In this document: piece by piece, positions 28,927 to 38,835 of the stretch
How the letters are laid out: every line of letters begins with the position of its first letter
How positions within the stretch are numbered: the first letter of the stretch is position 1
Source of the DNA: a gamma proteobacterium symbiont of Ctena orbiculata
Lineage (GTDB): Bacteria > Pseudomonadota > Gammaproteobacteria > Chromatiales > Chromatiaceae
Assembly (NCBI GenBank): GCA_003058495.1
Contig: QBVC01000022.1
Coordinates: 113,614 to 177,613 of the forward strand
DNA: 64,000 nucleotides
Direction of reading: 5' to 3'
Program-made: the position numbers and the translations under genes
Notes under the pieces: generated by a model
Seen by the model: only the letters and a program-made list of their open reading frames with translations
What the model was told of the DNA's origin: nothing
Databases searched by the model: none

Positions 28927-29366
28927 ATTCAGCTCTGAGATATTCGCTTAATTCTGATTAGTTAATTGTAGCCAAGCATCGAAACATTTAATCAAACACT
29001 TTTTAATATTTTCGATGCAATAAACACGGTTTAAAAAACAAGGAAAAGGCAAGAAATAAACAGAATTTAATTGTCATCGACCGACTTAACAGGAGCAATA
29101 TTAGAGATAACTCTCACAATGGATTTCGACCAGTTCTCACTTCCCACGCAATCAATCCCGACTACTCGAAAAGGCAAGTCTATGGGGCGTTATTTCCGGA
29201 ATTTTTTACAAATTGCGTGGCATATTTTCGAGCTCTTTCACACTGCTGAAGGCGGCCACAAATTGTGTGAAATCGGTCATCTAAAACTGTGATCTTGTAA
29301 ATGAATAAAAGGGTGTGTTGACCGCCATAGTGAGCATCAAAGGAATTCGCTATCGAGGTTGTCTAA
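28927..29366. other. Intergenic region, AT-rich, no gene seen
   Basis: About 440 bp between divergent YceI and Ig-repeat protein genes, clearly more AT-rich than either gene. ACAAATTGCGTGG and ACAAATTGTGTGA form a short degenerate direct repeat near 29209 and 29259. A 73-codon open frame in it has no ribosome site or protein-like features. The stretch presumably holds both promoters. Confidence 0.4.
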
Positions 29367-31199
29367 ATGAAATTTCTACGCACTCTCCTGCCACTGGTTC
29401 TATTCCCCGCACTTTTATTGACCGAGATCAACCAGCTGCAAGCCGGCAGCTACGCCTATGAACAGGCTGACGACATCGCCTTCACTCGAGCTGTGTGGAG
29501 AAAACCAAAGGGTCTGCTGGTATTCAGGGGCGACGGAACGCCGGGTACAGAGGTAAAACTCTATATCGCCGGCACGGATTCCCTCCTCGGCAGCAAGATC
29601 GTCAACAAACGCGGCAGATGGAATTTTATTTTCGTTGAACCGACCTCCATACCCTGCAGCGTTCGCGCCGAAAGCAGTATCACCACGATCGAAGCGGACG
29701 TCCACCGCGCGCCGGACGACTGCATCAGCGAACCAGATACCACGGAAAACAGTGCGCCCGTGATCAGCGGATCACCGCGAACCCAGGTTGCCGAGGGCGA
29801 GGCATACAGCTTCGTCCCCAGTGCGGATGACGCGGACGGTGACAACCTGACCTTCTCCATCGTCAACAGGCCCTCCTGGTGTAACTTCAACAGCTCGACC
29901 GGGCGACTCAGCGGCACACCGGATCATAACGCCGCGGGTACCACCAGAAATATTCAGATCAGTGTCAGCGACGGCACCGATACGGCATCCCTTGACGCCT
30001 TCAGCATCACCGTCGACGAAAGCAACCGGGCGCCGACAATCAGCGGCTCGCCCGTTACCAGCATCGAAGAGGGGACTGCCTACAGCTTCACCCCGACCGC
30101 CAGCGACCCGGATGGCGATGCGCTGACATTCTCGATCAGCAACATGCCGGCCTGGGCGGAGTTTAACACCAGCACCGGAAACCTCAGCGGCACCCCCGGT
30201 TCCAATTCGGCAGGCACCTATTCGAATGTGGTCATCAGCGTATCCGACGGCAGTGAAGTCGCAACCCTGGGTGGATTCACCATCACCATCGCGGACAACG
30301 CCCCCGAAGGCGGCAGATTCCAGTTTGCCCGGGCCGGCTACAGCGTGGACGAAGGCAGCGCCGTCACCCTCACCATCACCAGAGACAACAGCAATGGCGA
30401 GGCCAGGGTCAACTACGGCACCTACGGCGTAGAGGCGCAGCACAGGGTCGACTACAACGGTTTTCCCTGGACAACACTGGTCTTCGGCAACGGTGAAACG
30501 AGCAAGACCATCACCCTTAACACCCTGTCAGACGATGTCGCCGAGCCCGACGAGACCCTGGGCGTGCATCTAGACGCACCGTCGGACGGCTATTCACTGG
30601 CCTCCCCCTCGATCAGCGTGGTAACCATTCACGATGTCTCCGATCCCAACAGCGAGCCCGTGATCAGCGGCACGGCGGATGAAAACGCGGTGGTGGGCAG
30701 CGAGTACCGCTTCGCGCCCGACGCCTCCGACGCGGACAACGACACCCTGAGTTTCAGCGTGACCAATCTGCCGGCATGGGCCAGCTTCAACAACCAGAGC
30801 GGCGTCTTGAGCGGCACTCCGGGCGCAGAGGACGTGGGCACCTTCAGTAATATCGTCATCTCTGTCTCCGACGGAACCGCAAGCGCTTCGTTGGCCCCGC
30901 TCAACATCACGGTGGCAGCGGCAGAACCCGACGTGGGCAGCGTATCCCTCTCCTGGGTCCCGCCGACATCCCGGACCGACGGTACTGTACTGGATCTGAG
31001 CGAGATTTCCGGTTACAAGATCTACATGGGCTCAACCAGAGACAGCCTGGAACAGATCGTGGACCTGGCTGACTGCACCGTCCACGACTATGTGGTCAAC
31101 GATCTCGCCACGGGTGACTACTACTTCGCGGTCACCACCTACGATATGGAAGGCAATGAGAGCGACTTCTCCAATATTGCCATGAAGAGCACCATGTAG
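29367..31199 (+). CDS. Secreted multi-domain Ig-like/Calx-beta/fibronectin repeat protein
   Basis: A 610-aa exported protein with signal peptide (about 1-27). After an N-terminal region come three putative-Ig (He_PIG) repeats, at about 130-215, 222-310 and 428-520. Each has SGSP or SGTA, AYSFxP or YRFAP, DxDGDxLTF or DADNDTLSF, LSGTP and ISVSDGT. A Calx-beta domain (about 315-420, SVDEGSAVTLTITRD; DDVAEPDETLGVHL) lies between repeats 2 and 3. A fibronectin-III-like end follows (SLSWVPPTSRTDG). These are calcium- or carbohydrate-linked adhesion modules; the target is unknown. No sorting tail is seen. Confidence 0.85.
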   Translation: MKFLRTLLPLVLFPALLLTEINQLQAGSYAYEQADDIAFTRAVWRKPKGLLVFRGDGTPGTEVKLYIAGTDSLLGSKIVNKRGRWNFIFVEPTSIPCSVRAESSITTIEADVHRAPDDCISEPDTTENSAPVISGSPRTQVAEGEAYSFVPSADDADGDNLTFSIVNRPSWCNFNSSTGRLSGTPDHNAAGTTRNIQISVSDGTDTASLDAFSITVDESNRAPTISGSPVTSIEEGTAYSFTPTASDPDGDALTFSISNMPAWAEFNTSTGNLSGTPGSNSAGTYSNVVISVSDGSEVATLGGFTITIADNAPEGGRFQFARAGYSVDEGSAVTLTITRDNSNGEARVNYGTYGVEAQHRVDYNGFPWTTLVFGNGETSKTITLNTLSDDVAEPDETLGVHLDAPSDGYSLASPSISVVTIHDVSDPNSEPVISGTADENAVVGSEYRFAPDASDADNDTLSFSVTNLPAWASFNNQSGVLSGTPGAEDVGTFSNIVISVSDGTASASLAPLNITVAAAEPDVGSVSLSWVPPTSRTDGTVLDLSEISGYKIYMGSTRDSLEQIVDLADCTVHDYVVNDLATGDYYFAVTTYDMEGNESDFSNIAMKSTM

Positions 31200-31262
31200 C
31201 GGCTGACGCTTTCGGCTGGGTCTATAGCTTCAACCATATAGTCGATTGGTTGGCTATACCAA

Positions 31263-31301
31263 GCACCGGATCGCAGGGGTCACGATCCCTGAATCCGGTG
31301 C
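31263..31301 (+). terminator. Hairpin after the Ig-repeat protein gene
   Basis: GCACCGGAT and ATCCGGTGC form a 9-bp stem around a 21-nt loop that itself holds GGGGTCACGATCCC. It is followed by ATTCTTGTCT. The position 64 bp after the stop fits a rho-independent terminator with a poor T-tract. Confidence 0.5.
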
Positions 31302-31430
31302 ATTCTTGTCTAGATTCTAAAAAAGCAAGCCGCGAATAGACGCCATTCACCGTGAAGATCCGCAAATCGAATAGCAAAAAATTTGGAACAGAGGGTAAGA
31401 CGAGTTGTGAGTGAAGCGCACCCATCCACT

Positions 31431-31477
31431 AAAAACTCAAAACTCAAAACTCAAAACTCAAAACTCAAAACTCAAAA
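31431..31477. repeat. Short tandem repeat, six copies of a 7-mer (AAAACTC)
   Basis: CTC recurs every 7 bp six times, separated by AAAA. It lies in the gap between the Ig-repeat gene and the kinase gene on the opposite strand, so it is intergenic to both 3' ends. Copy number is likely to vary by slippage; no reading frame is affected. Confidence 0.85.
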
Positions 31478-31554
31478 AGCGTAACCTGCTTGAAGTCGCT
31501 GATGCAATCGACCGGTATAGTATCTAGCCGGGTTGGCGATTGTTTGGGTTCAGA

Positions 31555-33933
31555 TCAGGGCTTTACCGCCAGCACAATCTGATTTCTCAGGGATTTCAAC
31601 AGATTCAGCCTCTTCTTGTCGATCTCCACACCGTGGGGATTGGCGTGATCCGCGTAGATGAGACCCACCGCCCTGTTATTGATCACCAGGGGAAAGAGCA
31701 GGAATGAACCGGCGCTGGAGATCTGCTTGTACCAATCGGGTATATCCGCCTGTATCTTCTGTTCCGTGGTATCGGCGATATAGACGTCCACCGCATTTTT
31801 CATCGCGCCGTGAAAGACATCCACGCTGTAGGCGGTCGGAAAGCGGAAGCTTTGCGCGAACTCATCGGCGGAGCTGCCAAAACCCAGCCTTCCCGCCATC
31901 TCCCCTCGCTTGCGGTCCAGCAACGCCAATATGACCCGTTGAAAACCGATCGCACGATACATGGTCTCAAGCACCACATTGAAGATCTCGGAGACACTGT
32001 GGCTTCCCACCAGCATTCCGGTCACCTCCTGCAACCCGTCCATCAACAGGGATTCAGCATCTTCAGGGGTGGAAGCGGGGTTGCTCTCCTGCGGCAACGA
32101 CTCGAGCGGCTTGGTGCCCTCTTCATCGAGGATCTGAGTTTCGGCCAAACCATCTTTTTCGATCGCCTTCGGCCGGCTTCGCTCGACCCCTTTGTGAGAC
32201 TGCAGCTCGTCGCTGTTGCCGGTGAGCTTTTGTATGAATTGATCGGAAATATCACCCGATATCGCCTTCGCCACCTCCTGAAACTCATCGATGGACTGGC
32301 TTGCGAAACGACTGATTTGCTTGTTTGTGATATTGAGTCCCTTCGCATACTTTTTACCCACGGCCTCCATCGCCGATTTGTTGTCGAGTCCCGATTCGAT
32401 CATCACCGTCATCGCCTCATCGGCAAAGGCGGAGACCAGGCGTCTGCGCTCCACCCGATTGACGGGTTTGTGGTCCCCCTGCCAATGTTTCATGCTGTCG
32501 ACCAGTGTCTTGGGAAAATTCCACTGCGCCGCGATCTCGATGCCGATCTTTTCAAAGCTGACACCGAGCACGCTGTGCTGCGCGGTGATAGGCTCTTTCT
32601 CCTCAACCTCGACCAGGCGCTCGATCTCCTGCGACTCCTCCGGCAGGTAGAATGCCACCAGCAGTTTTCCCAGGTCGTTCAACAGGCCGGTGAGGAAATA
32701 GGCCTCGGCTTCGTGCTGATCGATTTCCCCCGCCACCTTGTGGGCCAGGGTTGCGCGAAACATGGCCGATGAAACCAGGTCGCGGAGATAGCCGGCCTGC
32801 TGCTTGTTTTCGATATGCTCGAAAAAGATCAACGACGCCGCCAGGGAGCGGATCGACTGGGTGCCCAGCACCACCACGGCGCGCGAGACGGTGCCGATTC
32901 TCCCGGAAAAGCGTCCGTAGTAAGCGGAGTTGACCACTTTCAGTATCTTGTTGGTGAGGGCGAAATCCTTGACGATGACACCCGCCATCTGATTGACATC
33001 CTTGTTGCTGGCATCCGCCATGGCGTTGATGCTGCGTACCGATTGAGAGAGGGCGGGAAAGTCGCTCTTCCTCTTCATGCGGCGCAGCAGGAACTCCACG
33101 GTACCGCTTGCATCTTCATCGAGCGCCAGCCTGCCCTCATCGACACCGCGCATTTCGTTGAAGGCCTGCAGCATCTCGGTGGCATCCTGGTAGCGCAAGG
33201 CGGGGTCCTTTTCCAGGGACTTGAGGATGAAGCGGTCAAGCTTCTCATCCACCGAGGGATTGAACTGGGAAGGCGGCCTGGGCTCCAACTTGAGTATCGC
33301 GTCGATGACGACCTGCTGTTTGCGGCCACTGAATACCGGCATGCCGGTCAGCATTTCATCGAGGATCAGGCCGAGGGCGAATATGTCCGCCTGGGGTCCG
33401 ACTTCCCCCTTCTGGATATATTCCGGCGCCAGGTAGCGGGGGGTACCGATGAGCTGGCGGTCGGGCCCCTTGGCCTCTGTAACCAGGCGGGCAATACCGA
33501 AATCCATGATCTTCGGTACCTTGTCGCTGTTGATGATGATATTCGCCGGTTTCAGATCACGATGCACTATGCCCGCCTTGTGCGCCTGACTCATGCCCTC
33601 GAGCAGGCCCTGGAAGATCTGCAGGGCGTCGCCCACTGCCAGCGGGTCGCCGTTGATCAGCTCCTTCAACAGATCACCCTCTACATATTCAAACACCAGA
33701 TAGGGGACCTGCTGCTGCTTGCCGGCCTCGTAGATGGAGACGATATTGGGATGCTGGAGCTTGCTTACCGCGCGGGCTTCATCCAGAAACGACGACTCCA
33801 TCAGCGACTTGTTGAGCAGTTTGATCGCCACCTTGCGTTCCAGCTGACTGTCGTGACAGAGATAGACTGTACCCTGATTGCCGATCCCCAGCTGTTCGCC
33901 CACCTGGAACCGACCGATCTGTTTTGGCTTCAT
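31555..33933 (-). CDS. Ser/Thr protein kinase fused to HDOD and GAF domains
   Basis: A 792-aa cytoplasmic signalling protein. Kinase domain (about 8-265) with glycine loop LGIGNQGTV, VAIKLL, catalytic HRDLKPANI and DFGIAR, and APEYIQKG in the activation segment: all residues for activity are present. HDOD domain (about 285-500, LTNKILKVVNSAYYGR; LTGLLNDLGKLLVAFY). C-terminal GAF-like domain (about 630-790). I use the ATG at 33933 with GGAG five nt before it; two GTGs lie upstream. No phosphatase or FHA partner is adjacent. Substrate unknown. Confidence 0.88.
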   Translation of the reverse strand: MKPKQIGRFQVGEQLGIGNQGTVYLCHDSQLERKVAIKLLNKSLMESSFLDEARAVSKLQHPNIVSIYEAGKQQQVPYLVFEYVEGDLLKELINGDPLAVGDALQIFQGLLEGMSQAHKAGIVHRDLKPANIIINSDKVPKIMDFGIARLVTEAKGPDRQLIGTPRYLAPEYIQKGEVGPQADIFALGLILDEMLTGMPVFSGRKQQVVIDAILKLEPRPPSQFNPSVDEKLDRFILKSLEKDPALRYQDATEMLQAFNEMRGVDEGRLALDEDASGTVEFLLRRMKRKSDFPALSQSVRSINAMADASNKDVNQMAGVIVKDFALTNKILKVVNSAYYGRFSGRIGTVSRAVVVLGTQSIRSLAASLIFFEHIENKQQAGYLRDLVSSAMFRATLAHKVAGEIDQHEAEAYFLTGLLNDLGKLLVAFYLPEESQEIERLVEVEEKEPITAQHSVLGVSFEKIGIEIAAQWNFPKTLVDSMKHWQGDHKPVNRVERRRLVSAFADEAMTVMIESGLDNKSAMEAVGKKYAKGLNITNKQISRFASQSIDEFQEVAKAISGDISDQFIQKLTGNSDELQSHKGVERSRPKAIEKDGLAETQILDEEGTKPLESLPQESNPASTPEDAESLLMDGLQEVTGMLVGSHSVSEIFNVVLETMYRAIGFQRVILALLDRKRGEMAGRLGFGSSADEFAQSFRFPTAYSVDVFHGAMKNAVDVYIADTTEQKIQADIPDWYKQISSAGSFLLFPLVINNRAVGLIYADHANPHGVEIDKKRLNLLKSLRNQIVLAVKP

Positions 33934-34039
33934 CACCACTCCCGGATTGCACCTCCACCTCTCTTATCGGCAAGGCACTGAAAACCTGATGCAGACGCCG
34001 GCATTGGAAATCCGTGGAACTATCCCCGATATCCTGCGC

Positions 34040-34462
34040 TCAAGGGTGCAGCAAGCGGCGCATCAAATCTTCAAGCATGGGAAGATCGATGGCCGGCAGC
34101 TGGGAATCATCCTCCCCCGTCTCTATGCCGACCACACTGAGGCGTGATGGCAGTTCATCCAGTTGACCGGCCAGCGCTATCGCCTCGACCACGCCGAAAC
34201 CATGACTGGAAGTCAGACAGGCCTGTTGCGCCAACGACTCAAGGTCCAAGGCCCTTACCCCGCCAGGCCGTTCGCAAGCGCGTACCGCATCGATAATCAC
34301 CACCTGATCAACACCGTGAAAATAACTGACGATCCCACTGCCCGGCCGATCGAGCTTCAGCAGTTCGCAATCCTCCAGTTCCAATCCGGCAAGATGGTCG
34401 ATGGCCTGCCAGGCCAATTGATCGGCGCCGAAGGGCGATCCGACCCCGAGAATGCGGATCAT
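34040..34462 (-). CDS. Hydrogenase maturation protease (HycI/HoxW type)
   Basis: A 140-aa peptidase of family M52 that trims the C-terminal tail of the hydrogenase large subunit after nickel insertion. GVGSPFGADQLAW is the first metal-site motif (the usual second Asp position is occupied by GAD), VVIIDAVRA holds the second Asp, and SSHGFG the conserved His. It overlaps the large-subunit stop by 4 bp (ATGA), which ties it to that substrate. Confidence 0.85.
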   Translation of the reverse strand: MIRILGVGSPFGADQLAWQAIDHLAGLELEDCELLKLDRPGSGIVSYFHGVDQVVIIDAVRACERPGGVRALDLESLAQQACLTSSHGFGVVEAIALAGQLDELPSRLSVVGIETGEDDSQLPAIDLPMLEDLMRRLLHP

Positions 34463-35760
34463 CGGCGCTTGATTTCGAGATCAAGGAAGTGGGTGGCGCA
34501 TGAGATACAGGGGTCGTAATTGCGTATCACCTGTTCGGCCCGCAGACGCAGGGCGTCGTCCGGGTTGTCGAGGCCGAAGCGTTCCAGGGAGAGACGGATG
34601 TCCTCCTCGATGCGTCCCTGGTTCTGGCTGGTGGGCGGCACGATACGGGCGTAGCGGACTATCCCCGTGTCGTCCACGTCGTAGCGATGCCAGAGAATGC
34701 CACGCGGCGCTTCGGTGCAGCCGAAGGCATTGCCCTCCTGGGGTTGCAGCGGAATGTAGGGCTCGTCGGGCCGGCGGTAACGTTCAAGCAGCTGGATCGC
34801 CTCGTGGACGGCGAAATGGAGTTCGATGGCCCGCGCCACGATGCTGTGAAACATATTGTGGCTGGGAAAGGCTATGCCGCACTCATGCATGACCTTGCGC
34901 ACCGGCTTTGGCAGCTGGTGGAAATTGAGATTGAGCCGGGGCAAGGGCCCGACCAGATAGGGCCGCCCCTCCAGGGTGGAATGCAGCGCGGTGGAGTGGG
35001 GTGACTGGTGCTCCTTGAAATAACTTTCGTAGAAGTTGATCTCGGTCTCCAGTCCCTGTCCCGAAATCAGATTGCCGCGCTCGATGGCATACTCCTCGGG
35101 ATGGCTCAGGGCGACACTGATGAAGGCCTGTTCATCGTCGGGAAAGTCGAGCCCCGCGGTCCAGCCCACCAGGGCCTCCGCCGCCGGCAGGGCCGCCTCC
35201 AGGCGTCGCAGCAGGGACTCGACTTCATCCTGCCTCGGCGCCCGGTAGAAGCCACCGACACGAACCCCCACCGGATGTACCGAACGGCCGCCGAACAGCG
35301 CGATCAGGTCGTTGCCGAGGGTCTGCAGTTCCAATCCCCGCCGCACCGCATCCGGGTAGTCCGCGGCCATCGCGATCGCCGAATCGAAGCCGAGAAAATC
35401 GGGGGCCGCCAGGAGATGGATATGCAGGGCATGGCTCTGCAGCCACTCTCCGCAATACATGGCGCGGCGCATTCCACGCAGCCACTCGGGGGGCTGTAGT
35501 CCGAACAGCTCCTCGAAGGCCTGCACCGCGCTCATCTGATAGGCCACCGGACAGATGCCGCAGATGCGCGCCACCATGTCGATCACCTGGTTGCATTCGT
35601 AGCCCTCGACAAACTTCTCGAACAGCCGGGGCGGTTCGTAGATATTCAACTCAAGGTTTTGGATGGCGCCCTCAACTACGTCGACCTTGAGGGCGCCTTC
35701 ACCCTCGACCCGGGTCAATACCGGCACATGGATCTGGATATCGCGTGTTTTATCATTCAT
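34459..35760 (-). CDS. hydA: [NiFe]-hydrogenase large (alpha) subunit, group 3b
   Basis: Catalytic subunit (433 aa) of a cytoplasmic NAD(P)-linked hydrogenase. Nickel ligands are in RICGICPVAYQM near the N terminus and DPCISCATHFLD near the C terminus. The short tail after DPCxxCxxHF (LDLEIKRR) is what the M52 protease would remove. Overlaps hydD by 8 bp and the protease by 4 bp. The four-gene hydBGDA set is typical of group 3b (sulfhydrogenase-type) enzymes, which can oxidise or make H2 and in some organisms reduce polysulfide. Confidence 0.93.
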   Translation of the reverse strand: MNDKTRDIQIHVPVLTRVEGEGALKVDVVEGAIQNLELNIYEPPRLFEKFVEGYECNQVIDMVARICGICPVAYQMSAVQAFEELFGLQPPEWLRGMRRAMYCGEWLQSHALHIHLLAAPDFLGFDSAIAMAADYPDAVRRGLELQTLGNDLIALFGGRSVHPVGVRVGGFYRAPRQDEVESLLRRLEAALPAAEALVGWTAGLDFPDDEQAFISVALSHPEEYAIERGNLISGQGLETEINFYESYFKEHQSPHSTALHSTLEGRPYLVGPLPRLNLNFHQLPKPVRKVMHECGIAFPSHNMFHSIVARAIELHFAVHEAIQLLERYRRPDEPYIPLQPQEGNAFGCTEAPRGILWHRYDVDDTGIVRYARIVPPTSQNQGRIEEDIRLSLERFGLDNPDDALRLRAEQVIRNYDPCISCATHFLDLEIKRR

Positions 35761-36541
35761 GGGAACTGTCTTTCACTCGCTCGCCCGCCTGTTTGAAGGC
35801 GGGGGCGTGATTGGCAATGAAATGGAACCGCCTGGCAACGGCGTCGCGTTCGAGTCCCAGCTCGCTGAACCGCACGGCCAGGGATCGGTCGTTTATCTGC
35901 TTCAGGGGGCCGTAGCAGCTGTAGCAGCCGCGCCCCATGGAGGGACAGAGCGCATTACAACCCGCCACTGTAACCGGCCCCATGCAGGGCTCGCCCTTGC
36001 TCACCATGACGCAGACCAGACCCTTGCGCTTGCATCCCATACAGACGGAGCGGCTCTCGGGTCGCGGTCGAACACCACTCAGCAAATCCCGCAGGGCCCC
36101 CACGACCTGACGCGAATTGACCGGGCAGCCCGGGATCTCGAAATCGACCCTGACATAGTCGGAGATGGCCTTGGAGTGCTGCAGCGCCTCGATATGGTCG
36201 GGGCGGGCATAGACCGCCGCCATCCAGGCGGAGCGATCGGTAAAGTTGGCCAGCGCCTGTAACCCCCCCGCGGTGGCGCAGGCACCGATGGCGATCAGCG
36301 TGGCGCTCTTCTCCCGCACCGCCTTGATGCGCTCGATATCCTCCGGCGTGGAGACGCTCCCCTCCACCAGCGCGATATCGGCCTCGGCCACCGGATCGCT
36401 GGGACCGGCCTCGGCGAAGTGAACGATATCCACCAGCGCCGGCAGTAGCAGCAGGGGTTCACCCAGATTCAGCAGCGCCAGCTGGCAGCCGTCGCAGGAA
36501 CTGAATTTGTGAACCGCGAGTTTGGGTTTGGTGCTGTTCAT
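35753..36541 (-). CDS. hydD: [NiFe]-hydrogenase small (delta) subunit, group 3b
   Basis: Iron-sulfur subunit (262 aa) that relays electrons from the NiFe site. The proximal cluster motif FSSCDGCQLALLNL is at the N terminus, followed by ALVEGSVSTPEDIE, IAIGACATAGG and FEIPGCPVNS. A Cys-rich end follows (CMGCKRKGLVC, CMGPVTVAGCNALCP). No Tat signal, so it is cytoplasmic, as expected for group 3. A 155-bp gap with a MITE-like element separates it from hydG. Confidence 0.92.
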   Translation of the reverse strand: MNSTKPKLAVHKFSSCDGCQLALLNLGEPLLLLPALVDIVHFAEAGPSDPVAEADIALVEGSVSTPEDIERIKAVREKSATLIAIGACATAGGLQALANFTDRSAWMAAVYARPDHIEALQHSKAISDYVRVDFEIPGCPVNSRQVVGALRDLLSGVRPRPESRSVCMGCKRKGLVCVMVSKGEPCMGPVTVAGCNALCPSMGRGCYSCYGPLKQINDRSLAVRFSELGLERDAVARRFHFIANHAPAFKQAGERVKDSSHE

Positions 36542-36574
36542 GAAGTCTCCAATTCTAACGGTCTAAATACCGCC

Positions 36575-36694
36575 AATTTTGAATTATGAATTTTGAATTA
36601 GTGGTGTTCGCTTCGCTCACGCCCTCGTTATAAAAAAGCCGTGCGGCTTGCCGCAGACATCCAATTAATAATTTAAAATTCATAATTCAAAATT
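36575..36694. mobile_element. MITE-like 120-bp element inside the hyd operon
   Basis: Terminal inverted repeats of 25 bp (36575-36599 and 36670-36694) match at 24 of 25 positions. The arms are AT-rich, made of AATTTTGAATTATG-type sequence. The interior is GC-richer, with a small hairpin AAGCCG..CGGCTT near 36637-36650. No coding capacity. It lies between hydG and hydD, where these operons are usually tight, so it is probably an insertion; the outgoing stem may affect expression of hydDA. Confidence 0.7.
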
Positions 36695-36696
36695 AG

Positions 36697-37527
36697 TCAA
36701 AACCCTTTCGCCCCCAAAAAATCCGCCAAGTCCGAATAACAGAACACCGGCCCGTCCTGGCAGACATAGTGGGGACCGATCTGGCAATGGCCGCACTGGC
36801 CGATGCCGCACTGCATATTGCGCTCCATGCTGAACCAGATGCTGCCGTCGGCCAGCCCCATCTCGCGCAGGTTGGCGATCGCCGTCAGCATCATCAGCTC
36901 GGGGCCGCAGAGCAGGGCAACCGTGCGTTGGGGGCGTACCGAGATCTGTCCGATCAGTTCGGTGACCATCCCCTGCTGCCCTTTCCAGCCCTTGCCGGCC
37001 ACATCCGCCGCCAGCAGGATGTGCACGTCACGCAGTTTCGCCCACTCGTCATACTGTTCCCGCCAGATGAGATCGTCCGAGTGTTTGACGCCCTGCAGGA
37101 TATGGATACGTCCATAATATTCGCGACGGCGCATGATGAACCGGATCACCGAGACCAGGGGGGCGCAACCCAGTCCTCCGGTGATCAGCAGGATATCCTT
37201 GCCCTTCATCCGCGCCAGCGGCCAGCCCCGGCCGAAGGGACCGCGGATGCCGACCCGGTCACCCGGCTGCAGCTTCGACAGCCCCGCCGATACCCGCCCC
37301 ACCACACGGATGGTATGGTCGAAATAGTGGTTGTCCAGGGGGTCGTTGACGATGGAGATGGGTATCTCGCCGACACCGAACAGGGTCACCATGTTGAACT
37401 GCCCCGGATCGAATTCGTAGGCCTTCTGCACCTCCCAGTCGTACTGAAGCCGCAGGGTGAAGATGGTCGGCGACTCCTGGACGCGCCGGTCGATCACCGC
37501 AACATGGGGGATATGGGAATCAAACAT
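36697..37527 (-). CDS. hydG: Hydrogenase gamma subunit, FAD/NAD(P)-binding and [2Fe-2S]
   Basis: A 276-aa diaphorase-type subunit of the ferredoxin-NADP reductase superfamily. FAD-binding region (about 10-105; [34 protein letters not shown]). NAD(P)-binding region with [17 protein letters not shown] and [11 protein letters not shown]-terminal [2Fe-2S] site is formed by [14 protein letters not shown] and VCQDGPVF. It passes electrons between NAD(P)H and the hydrogenase clusters. Overlaps hydB by 8 bp. Confidence 0.92.
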   Translation of the reverse strand: MFDSHIPHVAVIDRRVQESPTIFTLRLQYDWEVQKAYEFDPGQFNMVTLFGVGEIPISIVNDPLDNHYFDHTIRVVGRVSAGLSKLQPGDRVGIRGPFGRGWPLARMKGKDILLITGGLGCAPLVSVIRFIMRRREYYGRIHILQGVKHSDDLIWREQYDEWAKLRDVHILLAADVAGKGWKGQQGMVTELIGQISVRPQRTVALLCGPELMMLTAIANLREMGLADGSIWFSMERNMQCGIGQCGHCQIGPHYVCQDGPVFCYSDLADFLGAKGF

Positions 37528-38650
37528 CGAGACTGCCCTCCTCCAACACAGCCGTTACTTCCTGGGTCAGGTCTATACCAACGGGACACCAGGTGATACA
37601 GCGGCCGCAGCCGGTGCAGCCGATGCGCCGCTGCTGCACCTGCCATCCCGCCAATTTGTGGGTCAACCACTGCCGATAACGGTGCTTGATACTGCTGCGC
37701 ACCTGGAAATGGCCCATGTCGCTGTGGGTGGGACTGAAACAGGAGTCCCAGCTGCGCACCATCTCCGCTGCATCGCCGGTCAGGGCCATCTCATGCTCGA
37801 CCCGGTAGCAGAAACAGGTGGGGCAGACCGCGGTGCAGTTGCCGCAGGAGAGACAGCGCTCAGCGACCTGATCCCAATGGGCGTGTTCCAGACGCTTGTA
37901 GAGGTGTAGCAGCGCCTCGCTTCCAGGCAGTTGTCGCTGCTGCTCATTCGCCGCCCGGTCACTGGCCTGCAGCATTGCCTCGAGCTGGGCTTTGTCCGCA
38001 GGCTGAAGCGCCAGTTGCCCGGTAACCGCCTCCCCCTTTTCACTCTGATGCCAGACGAGGAATCCCCCGTCCAGCTCCGCCATGCCGATATCGTAACCAC
38101 CAGCCAATGCCGGACCGTCGCCGGTGGAGACGCAAAAACAGGTCGAGGCCGAATGGGCGCAATCGACGCCGATCAACAGCAGACTCTCGCGGCGCTGCCG
38201 GTAGTGGGGATCCGGTCTCATCTCCAGCTCGAAGTGGTGGTCCTGGATCAATAATCCGGCAATGTCGCAGGCGCGCACGCCGAGCACTGCGGTCGGCGCC
38301 GCTTCCGGCAGCTTGCGCTGGAAACCATAGGGTTCCATCCGCTCCTGCCAAAGCACCTCGCGGGGGGCGAAACAGAGGGGCTTCAGGGCCTGCGGACCGT
38401 GATTCCAATCGAACAGCCGCTGACCACCGCCGGTTTGCAATCGATAGCGACCCGGCTGCTGGTCATTGGTCACCCCACGGGGCAGGGCGTCGGGGCTGTC
38501 GAGATAGTCGAACTGAATCGCGCCATCGCGGACAGAGGGACCATAGATCCTGTAACCGGCTTGTTGTAAAACCGTAAAGAGTGCCTGCAGCGACGAACGC
38601 GGAAGAAACCCCGGACGCCTTTCGACACCTGAATGGTGCTGAGAATTCAC
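37520..38650 (-). CDS. hydB: Hydrogenase beta subunit, [4Fe-4S] ferredoxin-like
   Basis: A 376-aa cytoplasmic electron-transfer subunit, first gene of the hyd operon. Two C-terminal cluster sites are [18 protein letters not shown] and [15 protein letters not shown]. The N-terminal two thirds match the beta-subunit family ([22 protein letters not shown]). The start is a GTG with AGGA 7 nt upstream. The 300-bp 5' region is shared with nifJ and carries an FNR-type box. Confidence 0.92.
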   Translation of the reverse strand: MNSQHHSGVERRPGFLPRSSLQALFTVLQQAGYRIYGPSVRDGAIQFDYLDSPDALPRGVTNDQQPGRYRLQTGGGQRLFDWNHGPQALKPLCFAPREVLWQERMEPYGFQRKLPEAAPTAVLGVRACDIAGLLIQDHHFELEMRPDPHYRQRRESLLLIGVDCAHSASTCFCVSTGDGPALAGGYDIGMAELDGGFLVWHQSEKGEAVTGQLALQPADKAQLEAMLQASDRAANEQQRQLPGSEALLHLYKRLEHAHWDQVAERCLSCGNCTAVCPTCFCYRVEHEMALTGDAAEMVRSWDSCFSPTHSDMGHFQVRSSIKHRYRQWLTHKLAGWQVQQRRIGCTGCGRCITWCPVGIDLTQEVTAVLEEGSLDV

Positions 38651-38821
38651 ACTGGATCCTTGAGACCGTCACTTGGTCAACGTTGGAATAAAGCGTAGAG
38701 TTGAACATAAGCATCCATGCCGTTTAACGTTCACTAAGAAACATAGACAACATTTTCTGCTTCAATTCTAGCCAAGGAATGGATGCTGCATAGGTAAAAA
38801 GAAGACAAATTCGATTCTACT

Positions 38822-38835
38822 TTGACCTTCATCAA
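38822..38835. promoter_or_regulatory. Putative FNR/ANR-type box between hydB and nifJ
   Basis: TTGAC-CTTC-ATCAA matches the FNR consensus TTGAT-N4-ATCAA at 9 of 10 positions. It is 129 bp before nifJ and 172 bp before hydB, which are divergent. It suggests shared induction under low oxygen. Binding is not proven. Confidence 0.55.

Noticed and set aside
29071..29292. 73-aa ORF upstream of the Ig-repeat protein
   Set aside because: No ribosome site, no protein-like features, AT-rich intergenic sequence.
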